A stretch of 64,000 nt of DNA, from NCBI RefSeq assembly GCF_013304385.1, contig NZ_JAAITU010000013.1, positions 1 to 64,000 of the forward strand, in the 5' to 3' direction. The notes beneath the pieces are model-generated. The model was not told the origin of the DNA, ran no database searches, and saw only the letters and a list, made by a program, of their open reading frames with translations. Shown here in pieces: positions 23,457-32,110 of this stretch (position 1 is the stretch's first letter; each line of letters starts with the position of its first letter). The stretch is from Blautia glucerasea. GTDB taxonomy: Bacteria > Bacillota > Clostridia > Lachnospirales > Lachnospiraceae. Made by a program: the position numbers and the translations under genes.

Positions 23457-24737
23457 ATGCATAAAATATCAGGAAAAACATACAAAAAGATCATGTTTGC
23501 AGTTTCTTTTCTTGCCTGTCTGATGCTTGCAGGCGAAGCACTTTTGATCCATATGAAAGATCAAAGCCTGAAAGACAAGGCACAGGAAGCTATGAAGACA
23601 AACACAAAGGAAAAAATGATCCCTGTCACACAGCAGTCTGTAATCAGGGAAACAAAAAAGATGGAGCCAAAGATCCGGGTATTGCTTATGGATTCCGGAT
23701 ATGATACCTACCAGCATACTAAAGTATCTGTACTGATCCAGGGGAAAGCGGTATCCTATACAGCAAAAGACCTGAAAAAACCAGGGGAAATCATAACGCT
23801 GGATGGAGGAGATGAAGGGATCACTGTCACATCCATACAGAGAAATTATGGGAATCCTACCTACAAGGGGGCGTTGAAGATCAAGAAGACCGAAAATCAG
23901 GAAGCATTGTATCTGATCAATGAGCTGCCGCTGGAAACTTATCTGGAGGGGGTGGTGCCAAGTGAAATGCCTTCTTCCTATCATCAGGAGGCTCTGAAGG
24001 CTCAGGCAGTCTGTGCCAGAACTTATGCTTGGAAACAAATAGAAGATGGCTGCCTGGAGAAATATGGAGCGGATGTAGATGACAGTGTGAATTTTCAGGT
24101 TTATCAGAATCAGGCGCAGGCAGAAATCACGGACGATGCAGTGGCATGTACAAAAGGGCAGGTCATGACACACAATGGAGAACTGATCCAGGCATATTAT
24201 TTTTCAACCTCTGCAGGGACAACCAGTACAGATCAGATCTGGGGAGCCGACAGTGCTGCTCCATTTCTGAAAAGCGTTGCTTGCAGGTTTGATCAGGATC
24301 AGCCCTGGGGCAGCTGGAAAGTGGATATTCCCTGGGAAAAGCTTGAAGACAGTACAGCCGTGTACAACAAGGGAAAGCTGCAGAGTCTGCTTGTCACAAA
24401 GAAAAGTGAAAGCGGTGCTGTTACAGGATTAACTGTAAATACAGATCTTGGAAGCTTTCTTGTAGAAGGGGAATATGATGTGCGAAGTTTCCTCACAACG
24501 GCCGGCTGCCAGATTACCGAGCAGGATGGCAGCACAACAGTTGGCGGTGACTTACTGCCAAGTGCCTATTTTACCATGGAACAGAAGGCTGGCAGTGTAG
24601 TATGCATCCAGGGAAAGGGATATGGACATGGAGTTGGAATGAGCCAGTGCGGGGCAGATCAGATGGCAGCAGAAGGCTATACCTGGAGGGAAATCCTGGA
24701 ATATTTTTTTAATGACATTCAGATTACCAGCCGATAG
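23457..24737 (+). CDS. spoIID: SpoIID/LytB-domain protein (stage II sporulation protein D)
   Basis: Lytic transglycosylase-type membrane protein needed for engulfment during sporulation. The 426-residue protein has an N-terminal membrane segment (about 12-31), then the SpoIID domain (about 110-420) with LPLETYLEGVVPSEMP (about 159-174; the EMP glutamate is the catalytic-type residue), EALKAQAVCARTYA (about 180-193), YYFSTSAGTTS (about 242), and GKGYGHGVGMSQCGA (about 384-398). It is not next to spoIIQ/spoIIID here, so it could be a SpoIID-like paralogue. Confidence 0.88.
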   Translation: MHKISGKTYKKIMFAVSFLACLMLAGEALLIHMKDQSLKDKAQEAMKTNTKEKMIPVTQQSVIRETKKMEPKIRVLLMDSGYDTYQHTKVSVLIQGKAVSYTAKDLKKPGEIITLDGGDEGITVTSIQRNYGNPTYKGALKIKKTENQEALYLINELPLETYLEGVVPSEMPSSYHQEALKAQAVCARTYAWKQIEDGCLEKYGADVDDSVNFQVYQNQAQAEITDDAVACTKGQVMTHNGELIQAYYFSTSAGTTSTDQIWGADSAAPFLKSVACRFDQDQPWGSWKVDIPWEKLEDSTAVYNKGKLQSLLVTKKSESGAVTGLTVNTDLGSFLVEGEYDVRSFLTTAGCQITEQDGSTTVGGDLLPSAYFTMEQKAGSVVCIQGKGYGHGVGMSQCGADQMAAEGYTWREILEYFFNDIQITSR

Positions 24738-24801
24738 GCTGTTCTCTTGTCAGAATAATTAATTCATGATATGATACAAGAAAATTTTCAGGAGCAGAGG
24801 T

Positions 24802-25764
24802 ATGGATGAGAAAAAGGAAAAACAGAATATTCCCAAGCTGCTTTTAGGGTTTGTGGAGCGGATCAATGGGGATCATGTGGGAGCCTATGCTGCACAGGCG
24901 GCTTACTTTATGATTATGTCCTTTATTCCCTTTCTGCTTTTTTTAACAACTTTGATACAATATACACCATTGACCTACAATGTGGTCAGTGATGCAATCC
25001 GTGGATTTATGCCGGACAGTCTTCAGAATTTCGTGCTTTTGATCGTAGCAGAGGTATATAATCGAAGCGTTGCAGTTGTGCCGATTTCCGCACTTCTGGC
25101 TTTATGGTCCGCAGGAAAAGCCATGCAGTCCCTTACCAATGGATTGAATACCATCTATCATGTGAAGGAGACACGTAACTGGCTGCTGAACAGGATTTAT
25201 GCAGTTCTTTATACTTTGCTTTTCGGAGTGGCGCTGATCGTTTCTTTGCTGCTTCTTGTACTTGGCAATAAGATTCAGGCAGCATCTTCAAAATATATAC
25301 CAGTACTTGGAAAGCTGATCGGCAGTATTATCGGGGCAAGGACTCTTCTGGTTTTTGGCGTGCTTTTTCTTGTGTTCCTGTTTCTTTATAAAGTCCTTCC
25401 AAACAGGCGGGCAACCATGAAAAGCCAGGCGCCGGGAGCACTTATGATCGCTGTAGGATGGTCTGTTTTTTCATTTTTCTTTTCTTTGTATTTTGAAATT
25501 TTTCCTAATATAAGCAATATGTATGGAAGCCTGACAGCATTGATCATGCTGATGCTTTGGCTGTATAGCTGTATGTATCTTGTACTGTGTGGCGCAGAGA
25601 TCAATGCTTACTTTGAAAAGCAGTTCAGGATGGCACAGGCATCCATGCGGGAGATGCTTAACAGAGAAAAAGCAGAAAATGATGATGGAAAAGAGAAAGC
25701 TTCTTCTGATGCAGGACAAGAAGAGATGGTTGCTGATATAGAGAAAGAGAAAGATCCCTCTTGA
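24802..25764 (+). CDS. YihY/virulence factor BrkB family membrane protein
   Basis: A 320-residue inner-membrane protein with about six membrane segments (around residues 32-50, 95-110, 130-160, 180-205, 215-240, 245-270). Signature stretches are AYAAQAAYFMIMSFIPFLLF near the N-terminus and YGSLTALIMLMLWLY near the C-terminus. The tail (about 285-320) is K/E/D-rich and cytosolic. The family was once called ribonuclease BN, but that is not supported; function is unknown. GAGCAGAGG-like RBS upstream. Its stop codon overlaps the promoter proposed for the pheST leader. Confidence 0.88.
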   Translation: MDEKKEKQNIPKLLLGFVERINGDHVGAYAAQAAYFMIMSFIPFLLFLTTLIQYTPLTYNVVSDAIRGFMPDSLQNFVLLIVAEVYNRSVAVVPISALLALWSAGKAMQSLTNGLNTIYHVKETRNWLLNRIYAVLYTLLFGVALIVSLLLLVLGNKIQAASSKYIPVLGKLIGSIIGARTLLVFGVLFLVFLFLYKVLPNRRATMKSQAPGALMIAVGWSVFSFFFSLYFEIFPNISNMYGSLTALIMLMLWLYSCMYLVLCGAEINAYFEKQFRMAQASMREMLNREKAENDDGKEKASSDAGQEEMVADIEKEKDPS

Positions 25765-25789
25765 CAGATGAGAAGTGGTGTGGCATAGT
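25761..25789 (+). promoter_or_regulatory. candidate promoter for the T-box-pheST operon
   Basis: Consensus TTGACA (25761-25766) overlaps the stop of the upstream gene; with a 17-bp spacer the -10 is CATAGT (25784-25789, 4 of 6). Confidence 0.5.
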
Positions 25790-25807
25790 AAGAAATGATG
25801 AAAAGTT

Positions 25808-25827
25808 GCTGTGGACAGTAACATGAA
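25808..25827. repeat. short palindromic intergenic repeat
   Basis: GTTGCTGTGGACAGTAAC is an imperfect palindrome resembling the right end of the MITE-like element at 34787-34928 (GTTGCTGTG...ACAGTAAC). Confidence 0.5.
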
Positions 25828-25828
25828 A

Positions 25829-26118
25829 AGGCGTAGAAAGTGTTTCAGGAAATGATTTTCTTACAGAGAGAGGGAGCCACCGGCTGTAAGCCCCCTTAAG
25901 TTCAGATTGTTTCTCAGTTTCCCACTGGAGCCGCATTTCTGAAGTATACTGGTCGTCATGATAAGACCCAGTCTGAGGATGGTACTGGAGGTTAGTTGAT
26001 CAGGCAGTAGGAAGTGACGTAAGCTGTGCGTTAAACAGATCAGAGAGCCTGTTTATAACAGGAATCAGGGTGGTACCGCGGAAGTATGCTCCGTCCCTTT
26101 GGGGATGGGGCTTTTTTT
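25829..26118 (+). promoter_or_regulatory. T-box leader (tRNA-Phe-responsive) of pheST
   Basis: The leader ends with the diagnostic GGGTGGTACCGCG (26068-26080) T-box that pairs with the tRNA acceptor end, followed by a terminator (CCGTCCC with GGGGATGGGG, then T7 at 26112-26118). Upstream stem-I elements include AGAGAGAGGGAGCC. TTC at 25937-25939 is a candidate phenylalanine specifier. Uncharged tRNA-Phe would stabilise the antiterminator and raise pheST expression. The class is certain; the specifier is inferred from the downstream genes. Confidence 0.93.
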
Positions 26119-26196
26119 ATGTAATAAATTCCGTAATGTTCTTATTACATAGAAGTTTCCCATATGTGCTTAAAAACCAAAAAAGGAGATAAGTTT

Positions 26197-27222
26197 ATGG
26201 ATATGAAAGAAAGACTCCAGGAACTGGCTGAGAATGCCAGGAAAAGAATCGAAGATTCAGAAGGCCTGGACAAATTAAATGAAGTCAGAGTGGCATATCT
26301 TGGTAAAAAAGGTGAATTGACAGCGATTTTAAAGGGCATGAAGGATGTAAGCCCGGAGGAACGTCCAAAGGTAGGACAGCTTGTAAATGAAACAAGAAGC
26401 AAGATCGAGACTCTTCTGGAAGAGTCTAAGCAGAAACTGGAAGAAGCTGTTCGTGAAGAGAAAATGAAAGCAGAAGTGATCGATGTGACACTTCCTGCAA
26501 AAAGAGCTAAGCTGGGACATCGTCACCCTAATTCCATTGCCCTGGAAGAGGTAGAGCGTATCTTTATCGGAATGGGCTATGAGGTAGTAGAAGGCCCGGA
26601 AGTGGAATATGCTGATTATAACTTTACAAAGCTGAATATCCCGGAAGACCATCCGGCAAGAGACGAACAGGATACATTTTTTATTACAGACTCCATTCTG
26701 CTCAGATCCCAGACCTCTCCGGTACAGGCACGTACCATGGAGAAAGGTAAACTGCCCATCCGTATGATCGCACCTGGAAGGGTATTCCGTTCTGATGAAG
26801 TAGATGCTACACATTCACCCTCCTTCCATCAGATCGAAGGTCTTGTTGTGGATAAGAATATTACTTTTGCAGACCTTAAGGGAACACTGGAGGAATTTGC
26901 CAAGGAGCTTTTTGGGCCGGAAACTAAGACAAAATTCCGTCCTCATCATTTCCCGTTTACAGAGCCAAGTGCAGAGGTAGATGTTTCCTGCTTTAAGTGC
27001 GGAGGAAAGGGCTGCCGTTTCTGCAAAGGATCCGGCTGGATAGAGATCCTTGGCTGCGGTACAGTTCATCCAAATGTGCTGCGTATGTGTGGCATTGATC
27101 CGGATGAATATACAGGCTTTGCATTTGGGGTAGGTCTGGAACGTATTGCATTGCTGAAATATGAGATCGATGATATGCGTCTGCTGTATGAGAATGATAT
27201 CCGATTCTTAAAACAGTTCTAA
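26197..27222 (+). CDS. pheS: phenylalanyl-tRNA synthetase alpha subunit
   Basis: Catalytic subunit of the (alpha-beta)2 class II enzyme charging tRNA-Phe. Start is ATG 26197 ([17 protein letters not shown]), after AAAAGGAG. A coiled-coil N-terminus (about 1-85) precedes the catalytic core with motif 2 [19 protein letters not shown] (about 197-215) and motif 3 [15 protein letters not shown] zinc-knuckle insertion [17 protein letters not shown] (about 265-281) is present, as in many clostridial PheS. 341 residues is the normal length. Followed after 36 bp by pheT. Confidence 0.97.
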   Translation: MDMKERLQELAENARKRIEDSEGLDKLNEVRVAYLGKKGELTAILKGMKDVSPEERPKVGQLVNETRSKIETLLEESKQKLEEAVREEKMKAEVIDVTLPAKRAKLGHRHPNSIALEEVERIFIGMGYEVVEGPEVEYADYNFTKLNIPEDHPARDEQDTFFITDSILLRSQTSPVQARTMEKGKLPIRMIAPGRVFRSDEVDATHSPSFHQIEGLVVDKNITFADLKGTLEEFAKELFGPETKTKFRPHHFPFTEPSAEVDVSCFKCGGKGCRFCKGSGWIEILGCGTVHPNVLRMCGIDPDEYTGFAFGVGLERIALLKYEIDDMRLLYENDIRFLKQF

Positions 27223-27258
27223 AAAGGGAAACCATAGTAAACGGAGGTTAATATACAG

Positions 27259-29676
27259 ATGAATACTTCATTATCCTGGATAAAAATGTATGTGCCGGAT
27301 CTGGATGTGACAGCACAGGAATATACAGATGCAATGACTCTTTCAGGAACAAAGGTAGAAGGCTTTGAAGAGCTGGATGCTGACTTGGATAAGATCGTGA
27401 TCGGACAGATCACAAAGATTGACAGACACCCGGATGCAGATAAACTGATCATCTGCCAGGTGAATATTGGTAATGAAACCATACAGATCGTTACCGGTGC
27501 CCCTAATGTAAAAGAAGGGGACAAGGTTCCGGTTGTATTGGACGGAGGAAGAGTGGCCGGAGGTCATGATGGAAAGATGACGCCTGGTGGTATTAAGATC
27601 AAAAAAGGCAAGCTTCGCGGGGTAGAGTCCTATGGTATGATGTGCTCTATCGAGGAACTGGGCAGCAGCCGTGAGATGTATCCGGAAGCACCGGAATATG
27701 GTATCTATATTTTCCCTGAAGATGCAAAAGTAGGGGAAAGTGCCATCAATGCTCTTGGCCTTGACGATGTGGTTTTTGAATATGAGATCACATCCAACCG
27801 TGTGGACTGCTATGGAGTACTGGGGATCGCAAGAGAAGCAGCAGCTACCTTTGATAAGAAATTCTGCCCTCCAAAAGTGAAGGCTACAGGGAATGATGAA
27901 AAAGCTTCTGATTATGTAAAAGTAACGGTACAGGATCCGGATCTTTGCACCAGATACTGTGCAAGAGTGGTAAAAAATGTTAAGATCGGACCTTCACCAA
28001 AGTGGATGCAGAGATGTCTTGCTTCCAATGGAATCCGTCCTATCAATAATCTGGTAGATATTACAAATTATGTAATGGAAGAATATGGACAGCCAATGCA
28101 TGCTTACGATCTTGAGCACATTGAAGGCAGGGAGATCGTTGTACGCAGAGCTGAAAAAGACGAGAAGTTTGTTACTTTGGATGGACAAGAGCGCACCATG
28201 GATGATTCTGTTCTGATGATCTGTGACGGCAAAAAGCCTGTTGGCATTGCAGGTATCATGGGCGGCGAAAATTCCATGATCACAGACAATGTTCACACCG
28301 TTCTTTTTGAGGCAGCCTGCTTTAACGGAACCAATATCCGTCTGTCCTCTAAGAAGATCGGACTTCGTACAGATGCTTCCGGTAAATTCGAGAAAGGCCT
28401 GGATCCAAACAATGCACAGGCAGCTATCGACCGTGCATGTCAGCTGATGGAAGAACTGGGCGCAGGAGAGGTTGTAGGTGGCATGGTAGATGTATGTAAT
28501 GAAGTACGTCTTCCTTCCAGAGTCAAATTTGAGCCTGACCGTATTAATGCACTTCTGGGCACCAGCCTTACAAAAGAGGAAATGCTTGGCTATCTGGCAA
28601 AAGTGGAACTGACCTATGATGAAGCTTCCGGTGAGATTGTAGCACCTACTTTCCGCCAGGATATCCACTGTATGGCAGATGTGGCTGAGGAGGTTGCAAG
28701 ATTTTTTGGATATGACAAGATCCCTACTACACTCCCTACCGGAGAAGCTACTACAGGAAGACTTCCATTTAAGCTTCGCATTGAGAACGTTGCAAGGGAT
28801 ATTGCAGAGTACTGTGGATTCTCAGAGGGAATGACATATTCCTTTGAAAGTCCTAAGGTATTTGATAAATTACGTCTGCCAGAAGATCATATGCTTCGCA
28901 GTGCTATTACCATCAGTAATCCGCTGGGGGAGGATTACAGTATTATGCGTACCAGCACCTTAAACGGTATGCTGTCTTCACTGGCTACCAACTATAACCG
29001 GCGAAATAAAGATGTAAGACTGTATGAGCTGGGAAATGTTTATCTTCCCAAAGCACTTCCTCTTACGGAACTTCCGGATGAGCGTACACTGTTTACGCTT
29101 GGAATGTATGGCAAAGGTGACTTCTTCGATATGAAGGGTGTATGCGAGGAATTTTTTGAAAAAGCAGGCATGAAGAAAAGAGTAGAGTACGATCCTGCAG
29201 ACAAAAAGCCTTACCTTCATCCAGGACGTCAGGCAGATATGCTTTATGAAGGCAAGAAAGTAGGATATCTGGGTGAGGTGCATCCACTGACAGCAGATGC
29301 CTATGGCATTGGAGAGAGAGCATATATTGCAGTGATCGATATCTTAAGTGTACTGGAATTTGCAGGATTTAACCACAAATATACAGGTATTGCCAAATAT
29401 CCGGCAGTATCCCGTGATTTAAGTCTTGTAGTGCCTCATCAGGTTCTGGCAGGCCAGATCGAGAATGTACTGATCCAGAGAGGCGGAAAGATCCTGGAAA
29501 GCTATCAGCTGTTTGATATTTACGAGGGCAGCCAGATTCAAGCAGGGTATAAGTCCATGGCATACTCTCTTGTATTTAGGGCCAATGACAAGACTCTTGA
29601 GGAAAGTGAGATCTCTGCAGCAATGAAGAAGATCCTGAACGGACTTGAGGATCTTGGAATCCAGCTGAGAAGCTGA
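27259..29676 (+). CDS. pheT: phenylalanyl-tRNA synthetase beta subunit
   Basis: Provides tRNA binding and editing for the PheST complex. The 805-residue protein has a tRNA-binding OB domain (about 40-150, including HPDADKLIICQVN), B3/B4 editing domain (about 205-380, with GIRPINNLVDITNYVM), B5 (about 400-470), a synthetase-like core (about 485-690) and a C-terminal ferredoxin-fold anticodon-binding domain (about 710-805). Normal length. Its last base overlaps the start of the following phosphatase gene (TGATG). Confidence 0.97.
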   Translation: MNTSLSWIKMYVPDLDVTAQEYTDAMTLSGTKVEGFEELDADLDKIVIGQITKIDRHPDADKLIICQVNIGNETIQIVTGAPNVKEGDKVPVVLDGGRVAGGHDGKMTPGGIKIKKGKLRGVESYGMMCSIEELGSSREMYPEAPEYGIYIFPEDAKVGESAINALGLDDVVFEYEITSNRVDCYGVLGIAREAAATFDKKFCPPKVKATGNDEKASDYVKVTVQDPDLCTRYCARVVKNVKIGPSPKWMQRCLASNGIRPINNLVDITNYVMEEYGQPMHAYDLEHIEGREIVVRRAEKDEKFVTLDGQERTMDDSVLMICDGKKPVGIAGIMGGENSMITDNVHTVLFEAACFNGTNIRLSSKKIGLRTDASGKFEKGLDPNNAQAAIDRACQLMEELGAGEVVGGMVDVCNEVRLPSRVKFEPDRINALLGTSLTKEEMLGYLAKVELTYDEASGEIVAPTFRQDIHCMADVAEEVARFFGYDKIPTTLPTGEATTGRLPFKLRIENVARDIAEYCGFSEGMTYSFESPKVFDKLRLPEDHMLRSAITISNPLGEDYSIMRTSTLNGMLSSLATNYNRRNKDVRLYELGNVYLPKALPLTELPDERTLFTLGMYGKGDFFDMKGVCEEFFEKAGMKKRVEYDPADKKPYLHPGRQADMLYEGKKVGYLGEVHPLTADAYGIGERAYIAVIDILSVLEFAGFNHKYTGIAKYPAVSRDLSLVVPHQVLAGQIENVLIQRGGKILESYQLFDIYEGSQIQAGYKSMAYSLVFRANDKTLEESEISAAMKKILNGLEDLGIQLRS

Positions 29677-30284
29677 TGCTGATGTATATTATCCGCCATG
29701 GGGAAACAACATGGAATCATCTTCATAAGATCCAGGGAAGCGCAGATATTTCCCTGGATGAAGCCGGGATTTCCCTGGCCAGGCGGACCGGGGAAGCGCT
29801 GAAGGATGTGAAATTTGATCTTTGTTTTTCAAGTCCCCTCCTTCGTGCAAGACAGACGGCTGAGGCTGTGCTTGGAGAACGAAAGATTCCAATGATCCTG
29901 GATAAAAGGATTCAGGAGATTGACTTCGGTGTTTTGGAAGGCGTTGTGTGGCTGGACAAAGACGGCCATGCAATCAGCAAGGAGATGGAAGTGTTTTTTA
30001 ACGATCCTGTTCATTTCCAGAAGCCAAAAGGAGGAGAAAGCCTGGAGGATGTACTTGCAAGAACCAGGGATTTCTGGCTGGAAAAAACAAGTGATCCGCA
30101 GCTTTCCGATAAAACCATCCTTGTTTCTTCTCATGGATGTGCAGTAAGGGCTCTTTTACAGAATTTATACAAGGATCCGGAGCATTTCTGGCATGGCTGT
30201 GTGCCGCCGAACTGCAGTATCAATCTGGTGGAAGTAAAGGACAAAAAAGCACGTTTTTTGGAAGAAGACAAGGTTTATGCCTGA
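29676..30284 (+). CDS. histidine phosphatase family protein
   Basis: A 202-residue phosphoglycerate-mutase-like phosphatase. RHGETTWN (about 7-14) holds the phospho-accepting histidine; SSPLLRARQTAE (about 52) the second arginine; EIDFGVLEG (about 86) the acid; SSHGCAVRAL (about 151) the second histidine. The start overlaps the pheT stop (ATG 29676; ATG 29682 also possible), so it is translationally coupled to an aminoacyl-tRNA synthetase operon. The substrate cannot be told. Confidence 0.88.
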   Translation: MLMYIIRHGETTWNHLHKIQGSADISLDEAGISLARRTGEALKDVKFDLCFSSPLLRARQTAEAVLGERKIPMILDKRIQEIDFGVLEGVVWLDKDGHAISKEMEVFFNDPVHFQKPKGGESLEDVLARTRDFWLEKTSDPQLSDKTILVSSHGCAVRALLQNLYKDPEHFWHGCVPPNCSINLVEVKDKKARFLEEDKVYA

Positions 30285-30333
30285 TGGCAGAAATGATTCA
30301 TGAAGCATAAAGAATTAAAACCTGAGAATTATG

Positions 30334-30376
30334 AAAAGGGGATTTTTGCCTGAAAAGGCAGAAATTCCTTTTTCGC
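30334..30376 (+). terminator. terminator of the pheST operon
   Basis: AAGGGGATTTTTGCC pairs imperfectly with GGCAGAAATTCCTT across a TGAAAA loop, followed by TTTTTCGC. Confidence 0.7.
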
Positions 30377-30385
30377 TGTTATACC

Positions 30386-30414
30386 TTGTCCTGTTTTGGA
30401 ATTTGTGATATTAT
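30386..30414 (+). promoter_or_regulatory. promoter of the ZorA/ZorB-like pair
   Basis: TTGTCC (30386-30391), 17-bp spacer, TATTAT (30409-30414), about 60 bp before the start codon. Confidence 0.55.
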
Positions 30415-30473
30415 GATAAAAAATGTGGTTTTTAGCATCTTTACCATAAAAAGCAGCCAAAAGGAGGTACAAC

Positions 30474-32099
30474 ATGGCAAAAAAGACAACAAATACACTT
30501 CTATTTGTGCTGGTGTTAGCAGCTGCAGCCGGGATGACCGTCTACGTTGCAAAGGGAACACCCAGCGTACTGATCTATAACTTTATTTTTCTTGGTACAA
30601 TGTCCGTGATCTATATGATCACATTGTTTGGCGGCATGTTTCGTATGGATAATCTGGGAGAAGCCTTTCACAGGGCAGCAGATGAGCTGACAAATATTTT
30701 TAAGACCCCTGGTAAGACAGACACCAAGAATCTGGCATATCTGGACGAGCTGTTTGATGATCGTTACCTTGATAAGAAGATGGGGAATTTCTCCGAAAGC
30801 ATCAGCCAGAGCAAGGAAGGCATTGGGGATATTGAAGAGTATATCAATGATGATGAGCTGGATATCCATATACATAAAAGACTTCTGGAGATGGTGCCGG
30901 ATATTTTTACCAGCCTTGGTATTTTAGGTACTTTCATTGGCCTTGTATGGGGACTTAAGAATTTCCAGCCTACCAATTATGAGGCTATGACAACTTCCGT
31001 ATCTTCACTGGTAGATGGTATTAAGGTAGCATTCCTTACATCTATTTATGGTATTGCATTTTCCATTATTTATTCCTGGGGTATGAAGCGGGAATATTCC
31101 TTTATGTCTCAGAATCTTCAGAATTTCCTTGAGAAGTTCCATGCATACGTGATGCCCACTGCTGAGAATGAAGCCAGGAATCTTCTCCTTTCCAGCCAGA
31201 AGATGCAGACAAAGGCTATGGCCCAGATGGCAGAGCAGTTTTCTGTGCAGATGGCAGACAGCTTTGAAAAAGTGATCACTCCTACATTCCAGAAGATGAA
31301 CGATTCTCTGGATATGCTGGTGGCATCTGTGACAAGATGTCAGCAGGATGCTGTAAGGGATATCCTTCAGGCGTTCCTGAAGCAGATGCGAGGTTCCTTT
31401 GACACGGAATTTTCTGGATTTAATGAGGCTCTTGCCAGTCTGAAGCAGGCACAGAAGGAGAATACAGCCTATACCACTGCACTTTATCAGACCATGAGCC
31501 AGCAGCTGGGCCAGTCCTATGAGAAGCAGGAAAAGGCTATGCGGGATATGGTTACAGAGCTTGGAGGTATTTCCAGCCGCTATTTGGATACAGCTACAAG
31601 GATCACCCAGGAGAACAGGGAGATCCAGAAGATCCAGCAGCAGGATTATCAGCATGTGGTAGATTATATGAAGGATGCAGAGAAGTCTGCAGCCAAGTTC
31701 TGGGTAGCATGTAACCAGGCAATGCAAAAATATGTGGAGACAGCAGCAGCCGGCATGGAGAAGGCTTCTGCATCCAACCAGGCGGGTACAGATCTTCTGA
31801 CATCAAACAGCAGGCTTGTTGAGCAGCTGGGCCAAGAGCTTCAGGAGTTTACCAGATATCAGCAGCAGTCCTATAAGACTATGGAACAGGTACGCAGACT
31901 GCTTTCTGAGCTTTCGGCAGTAGGTGACAGAAGTGTTTACCTGATGAGCGGCGGCAGCAGCCAGGAGTCCATGGACAGAATGGAGAAGCTGATGGAGCAG
32001 CAGGCTGCAGACCAGCAGGCAGTTCTGGAGGAGATTTCCAGGAATATCAAAGAGCTTTCCAAAGGAGCACAGAAAGGAAAATTTGGTTTATTTAAATAA
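30474..32099 (+). CDS. MotA/TolQ/ExbB-like proton-channel protein with long coiled-coil tail (ZorA-like)
   Basis: A 541-residue membrane protein. Two N-terminal membrane segments (about 7-25, 31-55) are followed by a cytoplasmic stretch and two more (about 143-162, containing SLGILGTFIGLVWGL, and about 182-205, IKVAFLTSIYGIAFSIIYS), the order of MotA/ExbB/ZorA channel subunits. The remaining 330 residues are Q/E/K-rich coiled coil projecting into the cytoplasm, as in ZorA of the Zorya phage-defence system. AAGGAGG precedes the start. It is paired with the MotB/OmpA-like gene 11 bp downstream. No ZorC, ZorD or ZorE gene is adjacent, so a complete Zorya system is not shown. Confidence 0.75.
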   Translation: MAKKTTNTLLFVLVLAAAAGMTVYVAKGTPSVLIYNFIFLGTMSVIYMITLFGGMFRMDNLGEAFHRAADELTNIFKTPGKTDTKNLAYLDELFDDRYLDKKMGNFSESISQSKEGIGDIEEYINDDELDIHIHKRLLEMVPDIFTSLGILGTFIGLVWGLKNFQPTNYEAMTTSVSSLVDGIKVAFLTSIYGIAFSIIYSWGMKREYSFMSQNLQNFLEKFHAYVMPTAENEARNLLLSSQKMQTKAMAQMAEQFSVQMADSFEKVITPTFQKMNDSLDMLVASVTRCQQDAVRDILQAFLKQMRGSFDTEFSGFNEALASLKQAQKENTAYTTALYQTMSQQLGQSYEKQEKAMRDMVTELGGISSRYLDTATRITQENREIQKIQQQDYQHVVDYMKDAEKSAAKFWVACNQAMQKYVETAAAGMEKASASNQAGTDLLTSNSRLVEQLGQELQEFTRYQQQSYKTMEQVRRLLSELSAVGDRSVYLMSGGSSQESMDRMEKLMEQQAADQQAVLEEISRNIKELSKGAQKGKFGLFK

Positions 32100-32110
32100 A
32101 GGAGAGAATC

